From the NCBI GenBank assembly GCA_024711295.1, contig JANJTB010000028.1, positions 124,001-188,000 on the forward strand: DNA of 64,000 nucleotides, written 5' to 3'. A program made the position numbers and the translations under genes. How positions within the stretch are numbered: position 1 is the first letter of the stretch; every line of letters starts with the position of its first letter. The notes under the pieces were generated by a model, which saw nothing but the letters and a program-made list of their open reading frames with translations, was not told the DNA's origin and ran no database searches. Positions 45,301 to 54,032 of this stretch are shown piece by piece. This stretch comes from a bacterium. GTDB lineage: Bacteria > Bacteroidota > Ignavibacteria > Kapaibacteriales > UBA2268.

Positions 45301-47750
45301 AATGTTGCTGCACCAACTGTAACGAAAAATTTCGGCACGTCAGTTTGTGAGAACCTTGCGGCAACATCTAATCTCAAAAACACTAGAATTTGATTTATAC
45401 CAAATCCAGCTTCATAGTAAAATTTATCTGCTGTTGTTGATGTCTGTTTATTCTTCATCAATAATTCATCTAAAGGTGAAAAAATGACATTATCACTAAA
45501 CTCTGTATAAGCAACATTTCCAAAAATTGTAAATTCGAGCCCAAACGATGCGACATTTGGAATTCTCAATACACCAGGTATAATTTCGCCAAAATTATGC
45601 TCAAACGCAAGTGAAAAATACCTATCACCATAGAATTCCTTTACTCCAAGACCTCTAAAGGAGTTCAACCCTGCAATTCCTGAAACTGCTGATTCAAGAC
45701 TGAAAAACCTTTGGGGAGGAAGATTACCTTCAGAAAAGCCGGCACTAAAACGCATGTCTAGTCTCCACAAAGGTAAAGTTTTGGTTCTTAAATTAAATGA
45801 TGTCAAAAATCTTTTATAATCAAAATCAGATGATACCAGCTTTGGATCAGAAATTTGCCCCTCCAGCCTGATTCCAAAATCAGATAGTCTTCGTTCGGGT
45901 GATATGTTGTAGTTTAGTTCAAACCCTAATGCATTTTCTGTTCCTTCAATAATGCCCGGGTTATCTCTAAACAGCCTAGATGGTGATAATATTGAGAATT
46001 CTGTGTTTATTTCTGCCTGTCGCTGTCTTTCGTGTTGAAAGTATAATTTTATGGTTTTTGGTCTTTCGAAAACATTTCTTCTGATAAACCTAAGTTGTCC
46101 TATACCTGCTTCAAATCCAATTTTATAGCCCTGGGAGTAATAGTAGTCCCCATAATCATTGTTAAACAACAAAGATGTTAAAGTTATACCTTCATTTCTG
46201 AAACCGTATGGATTGTCCATTCTTTTTAGATTATAAAAACTTTCTAGCGTAATTGCTGCCATACGTTCTTCTTCAAAGAACTGTTTCAAAAGCAACGAAC
46301 CGTATGGTCTTTTGTCGGCAAATCCATATCCAATTTTCCCAAGAGCTTCATTGTAATCAGATAAATCACCTCTTACTCCTATTCCTAAATATGCACCATG
46401 AACTCTGTTGTATGCAAATATATCCTGCCAACCTGTAAATGGTGGACGTGCTAGTTTTGCAAGCTGCCTGTTAATCGGTGCAAAATAAGTTCCGAAAAAT
46501 CCTTCAGTCATTGCAGAGTCTGGATTCTCCCTTGCTCTGGCAATGGCATCATAGGCATATATTTCGTCATTGGTCAGTGGAACAACCTGATTCATTTTCC
46601 AATATAATGTATCAAATTCATCAGCTGTTTTTGATGCCTCCACTCTTTTACGATTAAAATACTTCGATGGGATATCCATGTTGTATTCAAAATCATAAGC
46701 GAATGTTTCGATTTTAATGTCAACTCTGGGGGATATTAACCATAGAAATCCTGCATCTACACTTGAGTAAATGTACATATAAGAGGGGGTAACGTACTTA
46801 TTTCCGACCAGATCAAAACTTTGTTTATAAAATAGCACAGCATCAAAAGGAAGCTTTACAGCAACGTTTGGGGTCAAATCTACATATTTTGGTACAAGTT
46901 TAAAAGTATCGAGCAAAACGTATCCTGTAAATTGCTTACGATTATCTGACTTGGGGGTAGCTATAATTTTTGCTATGGAGGAATCATGATTATGATATTT
47001 TTCGTCTAAAGTAAAATTGTAGTAGTCCAATGCATTCTTATGAAATGGTGTGGCAACATCATCACCAATTAGTCTAACATAATCCTCGAATGCATTTATA
47101 CTTGTACCAAACGTTACAAAATTAGCTTGTGGAGGAACATTAACGCTTTGCCTTCTTTGAATAATCTGATTGTAATATTTATCAGGACTTTCAAAATACC
47201 CTTTTGAGTATGACTCAAATATTGATAGTATTGTAGTATCTGTGTTATTATCTTTCCTACCTGCAAAAGCTGTGTCTGCTGATGCAACAAATTTTGTGTA
47301 AAGAGAGTATGTATAAGATTTAATCGAGTCAGTGAACCTAAGCTTTCTTTCTATGGTTTTTCGCATCAGTCTTTCGGCAGTGGTCTCAGCAATTACTATT
47401 ACATCTCCGGTTAGAGATGGATTGATATTAAGAATTACTTTATAATTGTCAATATTTTTGTCCAGCTTAATATCAATAATTTCAGTTTTCATTCCAACCA
47501 TTGAAAATAAAATTGTATGCTGACCCTTGGGTAACTTTAATGAAAATTTACCTTCTTTATCAGATAATTTGCCAATATCTAGATTTGCAACTCTAACTGT
47601 TACACTTCTAAGTGCATTACCTGACTCAGAGTCAATAATGTGACCTGAAAATACAAATATTGAATCCTTCTTCATTAATAATTCTGAAGAAAGGATAGTT
47701 TTGGGTATAAATAAGGAAAAAGCAAAAATTAATAAAATTCTAACGAACAT
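45297..47750 (-). CDS. DUF5686 outer-membrane protein with carboxypeptidase-regulatory-like domain
   Basis: 817 residues. Signal peptide, then a CarboxypepD-regulatory-like beta-sandwich (about 32-115: FSGHIIDSESGNALRSVTV and FSMVGMKTEIIDIKL), a DUF5686 middle part (ERLMRKTIERKLRFTDSIKSY), and a C-terminal half of alternating amphipathic strands consistent with an outer-membrane beta-barrel (final strand RFSQTDVPKFFVTVGAATF). The family is common in Bacteroidota surfaces, but its substrate is unknown. It is monocistronic. Confidence 0.85.
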   Translation of the reverse strand: MFVRILLIFAFSLFIPKTILSSELLMKKDSIFVFSGHIIDSESGNALRSVTVRVANLDIGKLSDKEGKFSLKLPKGQHTILFSMVGMKTEIIDIKLDKNIDNYKVILNINPSLTGDVIVIAETTAERLMRKTIERKLRFTDSIKSYTYSLYTKFVASADTAFAGRKDNNTDTTILSIFESYSKGYFESPDKYYNQIIQRRQSVNVPPQANFVTFGTSINAFEDYVRLIGDDVATPFHKNALDYYNFTLDEKYHNHDSSIAKIIATPKSDNRKQFTGYVLLDTFKLVPKYVDLTPNVAVKLPFDAVLFYKQSFDLVGNKYVTPSYMYIYSSVDAGFLWLISPRVDIKIETFAYDFEYNMDIPSKYFNRKRVEASKTADEFDTLYWKMNQVVPLTNDEIYAYDAIARARENPDSAMTEGFFGTYFAPINRQLAKLARPPFTGWQDIFAYNRVHGAYLGIGVRGDLSDYNEALGKIGYGFADKRPYGSLLLKQFFEEERMAAITLESFYNLKRMDNPYGFRNEGITLTSLLFNNDYGDYYYSQGYKIGFEAGIGQLRFIRRNVFERPKTIKLYFQHERQRQAEINTEFSILSPSRLFRDNPGIIEGTENALGFELNYNISPERRLSDFGIRLEGQISDPKLVSSDFDYKRFLTSFNLRTKTLPLWRLDMRFSAGFSEGNLPPQRFFSLESAVSGIAGLNSFRGLGVKEFYGDRYFSLAFEHNFGEIIPGVLRIPNVASFGLEFTIFGNVAYTEFSDNVIFSPLDELLMKNKQTSTTADKFYYEAGFGINQILVFLRLDVAARFSQTDVPKFFVTVGAATF

Positions 47751-47842
47751 CAGGTTAGGAATAAGATAAAAATAAAAAAACTATAGACGTTCCAAACAAT
47801 TCATAATTTAATTACAATTAATTATAATGATTAATTAACAAA

Positions 47843-48286
47843 TTATTCTCCAATATCTTCATTCCAAATCTCAGGTTTCTCTCTGATGAAATCAGCCATC
47901 ATTTTTATACAATCTTCATCATTCAGCACAACAACTTCAACTCCGTTATCCTTCAATAGTTTTTCAGAGCCCATAAAATTAGTATTTTCACCGATTACAA
48001 TCCTGGGGATCTTATATAGCAGTATAGCACCTGTACACATTGGGCAAGGGGATAGAGTAGTATACAAAGTACATTCATTATATACAGAAGCCTTAAGTCT
48101 GCCGGCATTCTCAAGTGCATCCATTTCGCCATGTAGTATGGAACTTCCGCATTGAATTCTTTTGTTATGGCCTTTGCCAATAACCTGATTACCATGTACA
48201 ATTACAGAACCTATCGGTATTCCGCCCTCATTCAAGCCATTCATAGCTTCTTCAATTGCTACTTTCAAAAAATCAATGTGCGACAT
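47843..48286 (-). CDS. Yeast-type cytosine deaminase
   Basis: 147 residues from the ATG at 48286; a second ATG two codons upstream is equally possible. The CDA-fold zinc site is complete: His52 and Glu54 in LHGEMDALEN, Cys81 and Cys84 in SPCPMCTGAIL. The PRIVIGENTNF segment and the C-terminal PEIWNEDIGE closely follow fungal Fcy1-type cytosine deaminase rather than TadA or bacterial amidohydrolase-type CodA. It would convert cytosine to uracil in the cytosol. The start lies inside the 3' end of the histidine kinase gene, so the two are translationally coupled. Confidence 0.82.
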   Translation of the reverse strand: MSHIDFLKVAIEEAMNGLNEGGIPIGSVIVHGNQVIGKGHNKRIQCGSSILHGEMDALENAGRLKASVYNECTLYTTLSPCPMCTGAILLYKIPRIVIGENTNFMGSEKLLKDNGVEVVVLNDEDCIKMMADFIREKPEIWNEDIGE

Positions 48287-50123
48287 CTTCATTATGCTCA
48301 ATCTTTGGTAAACGAATTTTAAATTTACTACCCTCACCTGGTTTGCTTTCTGCCCAGATATTGCCACCATGTCTTTCAACGAATTCTTTGCAGAGTATTA
48401 ATCCAAGACCTGTACCTTTTTCTTTTGATGTACCAAGTGTCGTTACATTTACGTCAATTCTGAATAATTTGTCAATAATATCACTTGTCATGCCTATTCC
48501 GTTATCATTAACAAATATATTAATTGATTCAGGTTCGGCAAAGGACTCAATGGTTATAATACCTTTCTCAGGTGTGAATTTGATTGCATTTGATATTAAA
48601 TTTCTTATTACAGTTGTCATCAAATTTGGATCTGCAATTAAGAAAGTATCCGGACTTACATCATTGTTAATATGAATTGATTTTGTATCAGCATTTATTC
48701 TGTGGAGACTTATGGTGTTTTCCACTATATCACGCAGGTTGAACCTTACTGGATTAAAATCAAGAGTGCCACGTTGCGTCCTTGACCATTCCAACAGATT
48801 TTCCAATAGAGAATGAATATTTTCTGAAGAGTGTTTAAGCATTTCAAGAAATTCCTTCCTGTCATCTTCCGAAAAATCATCGTAAGATTCGTGTAATAAT
48901 CTTGTTATTTCCTTGAATGAACCAAGTGGATTACGAAGGTCATGAGCAATAATCGAAAAGAACTTGTCCTTGGTTGCATTCAGGTCATGTATGTCGTGAT
49001 AAGCATGTTCCAATTCAATTTTCGCTTTTTCAATTTCCTCTTTTTGTTTTGATAAGATTAAGTTTTCAGCTTTTTTCCTTCTTATCTGAAACCATAGCAT
49101 CACACCCATTAACATAACCAAAACTACTATAGCAATTAGCAAATAGTTGATTTTTTTATTAAATTCAGAGATTGTTTGAAGATCATTCAGGCTTAGTTCC
49201 ATTTCTAAAGCTGTAAGTCCTTGTTTCAGTTTTTCCTTCGATGCATTATTCTCTAAATCACTGAGCTTTTCGAGATAGACAATGACTGAATCTTTTAAAC
49301 CAACTTTCTTGTATATTGAAATAGCTTTCTGATAGGCATTGTTCAACTCATAATTAGCTTCGTTGGATTCTAAAATTTTAATTGACTTTTCTATATATGA
49401 AATAGCATCATCATAGTTTTTTTGGAGCATTTTCAGCTCTGCAAGACTAGTGTAATTTTCGGCAATCTCACTTACTATCCCTGTACTATCTAAATAAGAA
49501 ATGGACTTATTATAATAGTAATACGCTGAGTCAAACATTAATTTTGTGGTGAAAAGATCTGCCAAATTATTTAAATTATTAGCTATTATGGAAGAATCTT
49601 TCGGACCGCACAGGTTGAGACTTTGGTGATAATAATAAAATGATGAATCAATATTATCCAAGTCCCTGTGCATATCACCAATTCTATTCAAAATTGTTGC
49701 CCTTACTATACTGTCGTTAGAAGAAGAATATTGATAAGACATTTTAAAGTATTCGACAGACTTTTTGTAATCCTTGAGATGACGGTAAACAGCACCAATC
49801 ATAGAATAAGATTTAGATAGCATTACAGAATTATTAGACTTCTTAAAATAATCTTCTGATTCAAAGTATTTTTCTAATGCTTTGTCATTAAATCCCTTTT
49901 TTGAATAATACCTGCCAATATAATAACTTTTAAGACCCATTAAAGTGGGGTCAATTTTATCATTATTTTTATTTAAGCTGAGTGAGAAAATTAAAAGTGA
50001 ATCAATATTGTTTTTTTCGTAATATTCAAAATTCTCTTTAAGTGTACTATAATTATGATCTTCTTTGGGTTTGCAACCTAGAATACTTATAAAAATTAGT
50101 AAAGCTGCTAAAAGTTGATGCAT
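48273..50123 (-). CDS. TPR-containing lipoprotein sensor histidine kinase
   Basis: 616 residues from the ATG at 50123, which begins a clean lipoprotein signal (MHQLLAALLIFISILGC, lipid Cys17). The longer open frame reaches back to 50357 but would overlap tmRNA. About seven TPR units fill residues 40-330, probably in the periplasm, followed by a membrane helix (YLLIAIVVLVMLMGVMLWF), a coiled linker, HisKA with FFSIIAHDLRNPLG, and HATPase with NLISNAIKFTP and KGTGLGLILCKEF. No response regulator is adjacent. It overlaps the cytosine deaminase gene at its end. Confidence 0.87.
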   Translation of the reverse strand: MHQLLAALLIFISILGCKPKEDHNYSTLKENFEYYEKNNIDSLLIFSLSLNKNNDKIDPTLMGLKSYYIGRYYSKKGFNDKALEKYFESEDYFKKSNNSVMLSKSYSMIGAVYRHLKDYKKSVEYFKMSYQYSSSNDSIVRATILNRIGDMHRDLDNIDSSFYYYHQSLNLCGPKDSSIIANNLNNLADLFTTKLMFDSAYYYYNKSISYLDSTGIVSEIAENYTSLAELKMLQKNYDDAISYIEKSIKILESNEANYELNNAYQKAISIYKKVGLKDSVIVYLEKLSDLENNASKEKLKQGLTALEMELSLNDLQTISEFNKKINYLLIAIVVLVMLMGVMLWFQIRRKKAENLILSKQKEEIEKAKIELEHAYHDIHDLNATKDKFFSIIAHDLRNPLGSFKEITRLLHESYDDFSEDDRKEFLEMLKHSSENIHSLLENLLEWSRTQRGTLDFNPVRFNLRDIVENTISLHRINADTKSIHINNDVSPDTFLIADPNLMTTVIRNLISNAIKFTPEKGIITIESFAEPESINIFVNDNGIGMTSDIIDKLFRIDVNVTTLGTSKEKGTGLGLILCKEFVERHGGNIWAESKPGEGSKFKIRLPKIEHNEDVAH

Positions 50124-50288
50124 ACATTTTCTATAACAAGTTCTAAAAATTATAATTTGAGTTTGAAATAAATAAGTAGTTAAAAGTAAGAAAAAACGGA
50201 CAAATATATGCTTTTTTATTTTATTATGGTTATAATACTTAAAGTGTAATAAATTAAACTCTATATTCTTACGTCCACAGTTCAGTAA

Positions 50289-50649
50289 GGGGATGTAACG
50301 GATTCGACGGGGTGTCGGATTGTTGATGTCGCATGTCGTGCTCAATCGGTGGTGCACGTAAATACAACCGGTATTGCAATAAATGCAGAAAATAACTACG
50401 CTTTAGCTGCCTAATTAAATTTACGCAGCTCATCTCACTAAAAATGTGCCTGTTCATTTTTCCTGAGGTGTCGCAAACTAACAGGATAGTTCATTAGTGT
50501 GTGCTTAGCTAATGAGTGAAACCAAAAAGCAATCGGAATTGGAAACCTGTTTGTCGGTTATCCCAATTTTCAAAAAATATAGATAAACTACACATGTAGT
50601 GACTCAATGTGAAGCTCTTCGGACGCGGGTTCAACTCCCGCCATCTCCA
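50289..50649 (+). ncRNA. ssrA: Transfer-messenger RNA (tmRNA)
   Basis: About 361 bases on the plus strand. The 5' end GGGGATG pairs with the 3' end CATCTCC, with one G-U pair, and the discriminator is A; CCA is not encoded. The TTCGACGGGG block after the acceptor and the T-arm-like GCGGGTTCAACTCCCGC at 50625-50641 are diagnostic. It rescues ribosomes stalled on broken mRNAs together with SmpB. It is divergent from the TPR kinase and followed by a terminator. Confidence 0.95.
50385..50414 (+). other. tmRNA proteolysis-tag reading frame
   Basis: The resume codon GCA starts a nine-residue tag, A-ENNYALAA, followed by TAA at 50412. The NYALAA end matches the ClpXP/SspB-type degron of other bacteria. 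The tag is shorter than the E. coli one (AANDENYALAA). Confidence 0.9.
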
Positions 50650-50662
50650 CAAACCAATCTTT

Positions 50663-50689
50663 AAAACCCTGACTGTGTCGGGGTTTTTT
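50663..50689 (+). terminator. Intrinsic terminator of tmRNA
   Basis: The stem AAAACCCTGAC/GTCGGGGTTTT with a 3-base loop is followed by TT and A. It begins 14 bases after the tmRNA 3' end. Confidence 0.85.
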
Positions 50690-50945
50690 AGTTTATATTT
50701 TACTACTTCATTGATTAAAATAAGGATATTTGTCTTAAATATTTGGTTTTTTGAATATTCTATTTGCTTAGTATAAATATTATAGCTATTTTTAATAATC
50801 AGATATTGAATATTTTGCAAGTATTTTCAATATCAACTTACTGATTGCGTTATTTTTTTGCTTCTTCAGTATAAAAGCCCAAAAAGGCGAACTGACAAGC
50901 GAAGGAAGTAATGTAATTATTTTATAATTATTTAGGAGAAGAGAA
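50690..50945. other. AT-rich spacer holding a remnant signal peptide
   Basis: No intact gene is seen. In frame at 50838-50927 lies LLIALFFCFFSIKAQ, a convincing Bacteroidota signal peptide with a cleavage-like AQ, then 14 residues and a stop. There is no upstream start codon in frame. I read it as the 5' scar of a lost secreted-protein gene. Confidence 0.45.
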
Positions 50946-51491
50946 ATGAAAATATTAATTGTGATTATTCTTGCAACTTTGATTTATCCATTTCAATTAT
51001 TCTCACAATATTTTTTAGGAGAAATCACAAAAAAATCCTTTTTAATTATAGCTTTAAATGAAAATCAATTTGATTTTGTATCATTAGAAAAGGGAACATT
51101 AGTAATACTTAACGATCAAAAACCTGTCAATGGATATTTCACTTGTTATGATATAGAATCTGAGAAATTAGGTATAATAGATAGTAAGAATGTTAAAGTT
51201 CATAAAGAAATAATAAAGCAAGAAAATTCTCAAATTCAATCTCAAAGTTATTCACAGTATTATGAGCCTCGAATTCATATTTTTAATAATACTAGTATCA
51301 AATTGAAGCTACAAATTGGAGGAAATAAATATGAATTTAAACCAAAAGAAAGAAAAACAATTATACTACAACCAAAAGATTATCATTATATTGCTTCTGG
51401 AACAAATGTAGAGTCGTGTTTCGGAACAGAATCGTTTAAATCTAATTATGAATATCAATGGGAATTTTATATAATGACAAAATATCGGTAA
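50946..51491 (+). CDS. Hypothetical secreted protein
   Basis: 181 residues. AGGAGA lies 8 bases before the ATG. A signal peptide (MKILIVIILATLIYPFQLFSQ) is followed by a beta-rich mature protein with IHIFNNTSIKLKLQIGGNKYEF near the middle, a fold-like stretch reminiscent of small immunoglobulin-like domains, and no known motif. The DNA is more AT-rich than its neighbours. It sits alone in the decayed patch after ssrA and is followed by a plus-strand terminator. Confidence 0.62.
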   Translation: MKILIVIILATLIYPFQLFSQYFLGEITKKSFLIIALNENQFDFVSLEKGTLVILNDQKPVNGYFTCYDIESEKLGIIDSKNVKVHKEIIKQENSQIQSQSYSQYYEPRIHIFNNTSIKLKLQIGGNKYEFKPKERKTIILQPKDYHYIASGTNVESCFGTESFKSNYEYQWEFYIMTKYR

Positions 51492-51588
51492 TTGTTATTA
51501 AAAGAGATAATTATTGTATTTTTATCGACTTTGTAAAAAATAGCTTACAAATAGCAGATGTAATTGTCATTCTTTAATTGTTAATTCC

Positions 51589-51611
51589 AGCCCTTCCCCC
51601 AAAGGGCTTTT
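51589..51611 (+). terminator. Hairpin terminator downstream of the 50946 gene
   Basis: AGCCCTT pairs with AAGGGCT across a 6-base loop and is followed by TTTTC and, after a few bases, six T. The T run is on the plus strand only. Confidence 0.65.
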
Positions 51612-51818
51612 CTACTTTTTTGAAAAGCCAAAAGGCACTAACTTTTGTTTGGCAACTAATTGTTCTGTTTCTTGGCGTGCTCTTAGGAAAAATTCGGCAA
51701 GTTTTCGGGCTTCTTTGTCAAACTTAGCCCCGTCCATTTCTTTAAGATGTTGTAATTACTTTAGCATCGAAAAGAGTATTTTTTGGACCATTCCTCTACG
51801 GAGTTGTTGAAATATCAA
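51612..51818 (-). pseudogene. Decayed gene fragment with an internal stop
   Basis: On the minus strand an open stretch encodes QQLRRGMVQKILFSMLK, then TAA, then in the same frame about 47 residues with LKEMDGAKFDKEARKLAE and a basic end (PFGFSKK). The codon use and charged helical pattern look like real protein, and the single in-frame stop and missing upstream part point to a remnant. The 41-residue piece from the ATG at 51737 could in principle still be translated. I do not recognise the family. Confidence 0.4.
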
Positions 51819-51977
51819 TCAAATATTTTGTTTTTGAAGTGTTAAAAATCCAGTCTTACTTACAGGGAAATATTATAACCGGCTTTATCTCGAATATTTT
51901 TATTTTCACTCATATATACAATATTTTCATAGATTAATTATCTTTATTTCAATTTAGACTATAATTTACTTACTGAT

Positions 51978-54032
51978 ATGAAAACGGGAAAATATTTAAT
52001 TGTTTTGTTATTATCTTTATTATTACACTCTTGCAATGAAGAAAATCCTGATTTAGTAAATCCACCCGACAAAACAGCTTCAATCAGATTTAGATTTTTA
52101 AATTTAGGTTATGATAATAATCCAAAGGTTCTCGAGGTAACTGAAGGTGCGCGAACTCCCTCAATATATAAGGGGGGCGTCTCGGAATCATTTAATCCTC
52201 TTGCTGATACTGGTTTCGTCAGAATTTACAAAAATGACAATACTGAATTTGAACAAACTCAAATGGTCAGGTTTATCAGAAATACAAATTATACTTTTTT
52301 GGGATTGAGTTCTTCAAAATGTGATGACAGAACACAATGTAGAATTGATACCATCATTCCATTGCGGACAACATCTGCTATACCTGAGAATAATTTCGAG
52401 TCGCTTTTAAAATTTATAAATGCATTCCCTGATTCTACTGTAAGAATTACCTTAAGAATGGGGTGCCCGAATGGTGAACCACTGTTTCCTACCTATGGCT
52501 ACAAGCAGTATTCTTTTACACCTATAACTGTACGATCAGGTGCTTTGAATTTCTCAGTTTTTTTGACAAGTAATGGTGCACAAGGTCCCATAAATACTTA
52601 TTTGGATTTGTATTCTGTTGATTTATCACCAAAAGGTCAATATACCATAATAGCTCACGAAGACGAATCGGGCAATCTGAAAATCAGTATTTTAGATGAA
52701 AATGATTTGAGTCCTAATGCCATCAAACCAGCGCAAATTGTACCTTTACGCACTACCGAAATCAGAACTGTAAATTTATCTACACTTGACTTATCTGTGC
52801 ATCTCAAACAATCAGGAATTGTTGATGATAATGTACCTTCGCTTACCATTGATGATTTTAGAAGTGTCGAAGTCTGCAAGTCTTCATCGTCTGATACTTT
52901 GGAAATAGTTTATAACAACTCATCAAAGTCAAATATAGTGACTTCTCTCGATGTTTTGAGTAAATACACCCTAATCGTTTACGATTCTGCTGATGTTAAG
53001 GCAGGTGGAGCCATTTTAATTCCACCACCCAAGCTGAACGTTGATATCGAAGGAAAAGCTCTTGTTAGGGTTGTAAATACACTTGAATCTGCAACAGGTA
53101 TTAATGTTTCAATAGGCGCCAGATTGGAATCAGACAGGGTTAACTTTGTAAATGGTTTTAGTTCGGGTATTTCATTGGCATCTAGATTAAGATTTACTGA
53201 GGTGTCTCAATATACGGCATTAAATCCCGGTCCGGGTCCAATAAGTGTATTTACTGCATCTGATCCGGCAAGATTATTGTTTGCTACTAACACATATTTT
53301 GAAGCAAATAAGCAATACTTGATAATTGTGACTAAAGATGATTTTGGAAATATTAAGTTAACGATAGTTGACGAAGATGACCAATCCAAGAAAGTTGATT
53401 ATCTTATTAAAGGAATATTTTTTCAATTAGTTAATGCAACAACAGATAACAGTAACATTAATGTTAACATCAATTCAATATCAACAGGCAAAAAGATTCT
53501 TGAAAATGCTACTGTTCAGGTATCAAATTCTATAGCTACTGTTATAGATGAAGATTTTCAAATTGTCAACATTAACGGAAAAGAATATACTACAAATGCT
53601 ACTGATGATGAACGAGTAATATGTGTGGCTTCAGGTACTCAACAGGATTTTAACTTAATTACCAGCAAATTCAAACCACTAAGTATTGATCAAAACAATA
53701 TTTTTAGGGTAAGATTTGTAAATGCAACACTTGATATGCAATATGTTAAGTTAAGAAAAAACCTTCAGGATTCGGTATTCTTCGAAAGTGTTGAAAAAAA
53801 TACTTTTTCATCTTATAATGTTGAAACAAGAGAACAAAAGCCAACTTTTTTCTTTTTTGAGGACGAAAGCAAGGGATATATATCGCGTTTTAGCGATGTT
53901 TTGATGTCCTTGGGAAAAAGTTATAGTATCATTCTTTATGGAAATTCGGGTAGAGAGTGTTTTAAATATTACGATTCACAAGCTAAAGTAGAACCTAACT
54001 GCTACTCATTTATTATTCAACAGGAGTTTTGA
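51978..54032 (+). CDS. DUF4397-domain lipoprotein
   Basis: 684 residues. A lipoprotein signal ends at Cys19 (LLLHSCNEEN). The rest contains several repeated beta-sandwich units with VRVVNTLESATGINVSIGA, FFQLVNATTDNSNINVNIN and FRVRFVNATLDMQYVKLR, the DUF4397 pattern. It is probably displayed at the outer membrane. It overlaps the subtilase start in TGATG, so the two are translationally coupled. DUF4397 proteins have no agreed function; binding or adhesion is inferred. Confidence 0.8.
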   Translation: MKTGKYLIVLLLSLLLHSCNEENPDLVNPPDKTASIRFRFLNLGYDNNPKVLEVTEGARTPSIYKGGVSESFNPLADTGFVRIYKNDNTEFEQTQMVRFIRNTNYTFLGLSSSKCDDRTQCRIDTIIPLRTTSAIPENNFESLLKFINAFPDSTVRITLRMGCPNGEPLFPTYGYKQYSFTPITVRSGALNFSVFLTSNGAQGPINTYLDLYSVDLSPKGQYTIIAHEDESGNLKISILDENDLSPNAIKPAQIVPLRTTEIRTVNLSTLDLSVHLKQSGIVDDNVPSLTIDDFRSVEVCKSSSSDTLEIVYNNSSKSNIVTSLDVLSKYTLIVYDSADVKAGGAILIPPPKLNVDIEGKALVRVVNTLESATGINVSIGARLESDRVNFVNGFSSGISLASRLRFTEVSQYTALNPGPGPISVFTASDPARLLFATNTYFEANKQYLIIVTKDDFGNIKLTIVDEDDQSKKVDYLIKGIFFQLVNATTDNSNINVNINSISTGKKILENATVQVSNSIATVIDEDFQIVNINGKEYTTNATDDERVICVASGTQQDFNLITSKFKPLSIDQNNIFRVRFVNATLDMQYVKLRKNLQDSVFFESVEKNTFSSYNVETREQKPTFFFFEDESKGYISRFSDVLMSLGKSYSIILYGNSGRECFKYYDSQAKVEPNCYSFIIQQEF

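Larger units (their letters stand above)
51492..51977. other. 486-base region with terminator and gene remnant
   Basis: No intact gene is present. The left part is AT-rich, then comes a hairpin terminator (51589-51611), a minus-strand coding remnant (51612-51818), and about 160 bases of AT-rich sequence before the DUF4397 gene, in which I see no clear promoter. Confidence 0.5.

Noticed and set aside
50124-50357. N-terminal extension of the TPR kinase
   Set aside because: The 78 extra residues overlap the 5' end of tmRNA and precede a proper lipoprotein signal; the ATG at 50123 is better.
50625-50649. tmRNA 3' end as an attachment site with a second copy downstream
   Set aside because: Reading to the end of the window I found no repeat of the sequence, so an island border cannot be claimed.
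50509-50820. 103-residue ORF on the minus strand
   Set aside because: It is antisense to the 3' half of tmRNA and its terminator. The peptide mirrors the tRNA-like end (WRWRELNPRP), a common artefact at RNA genes.
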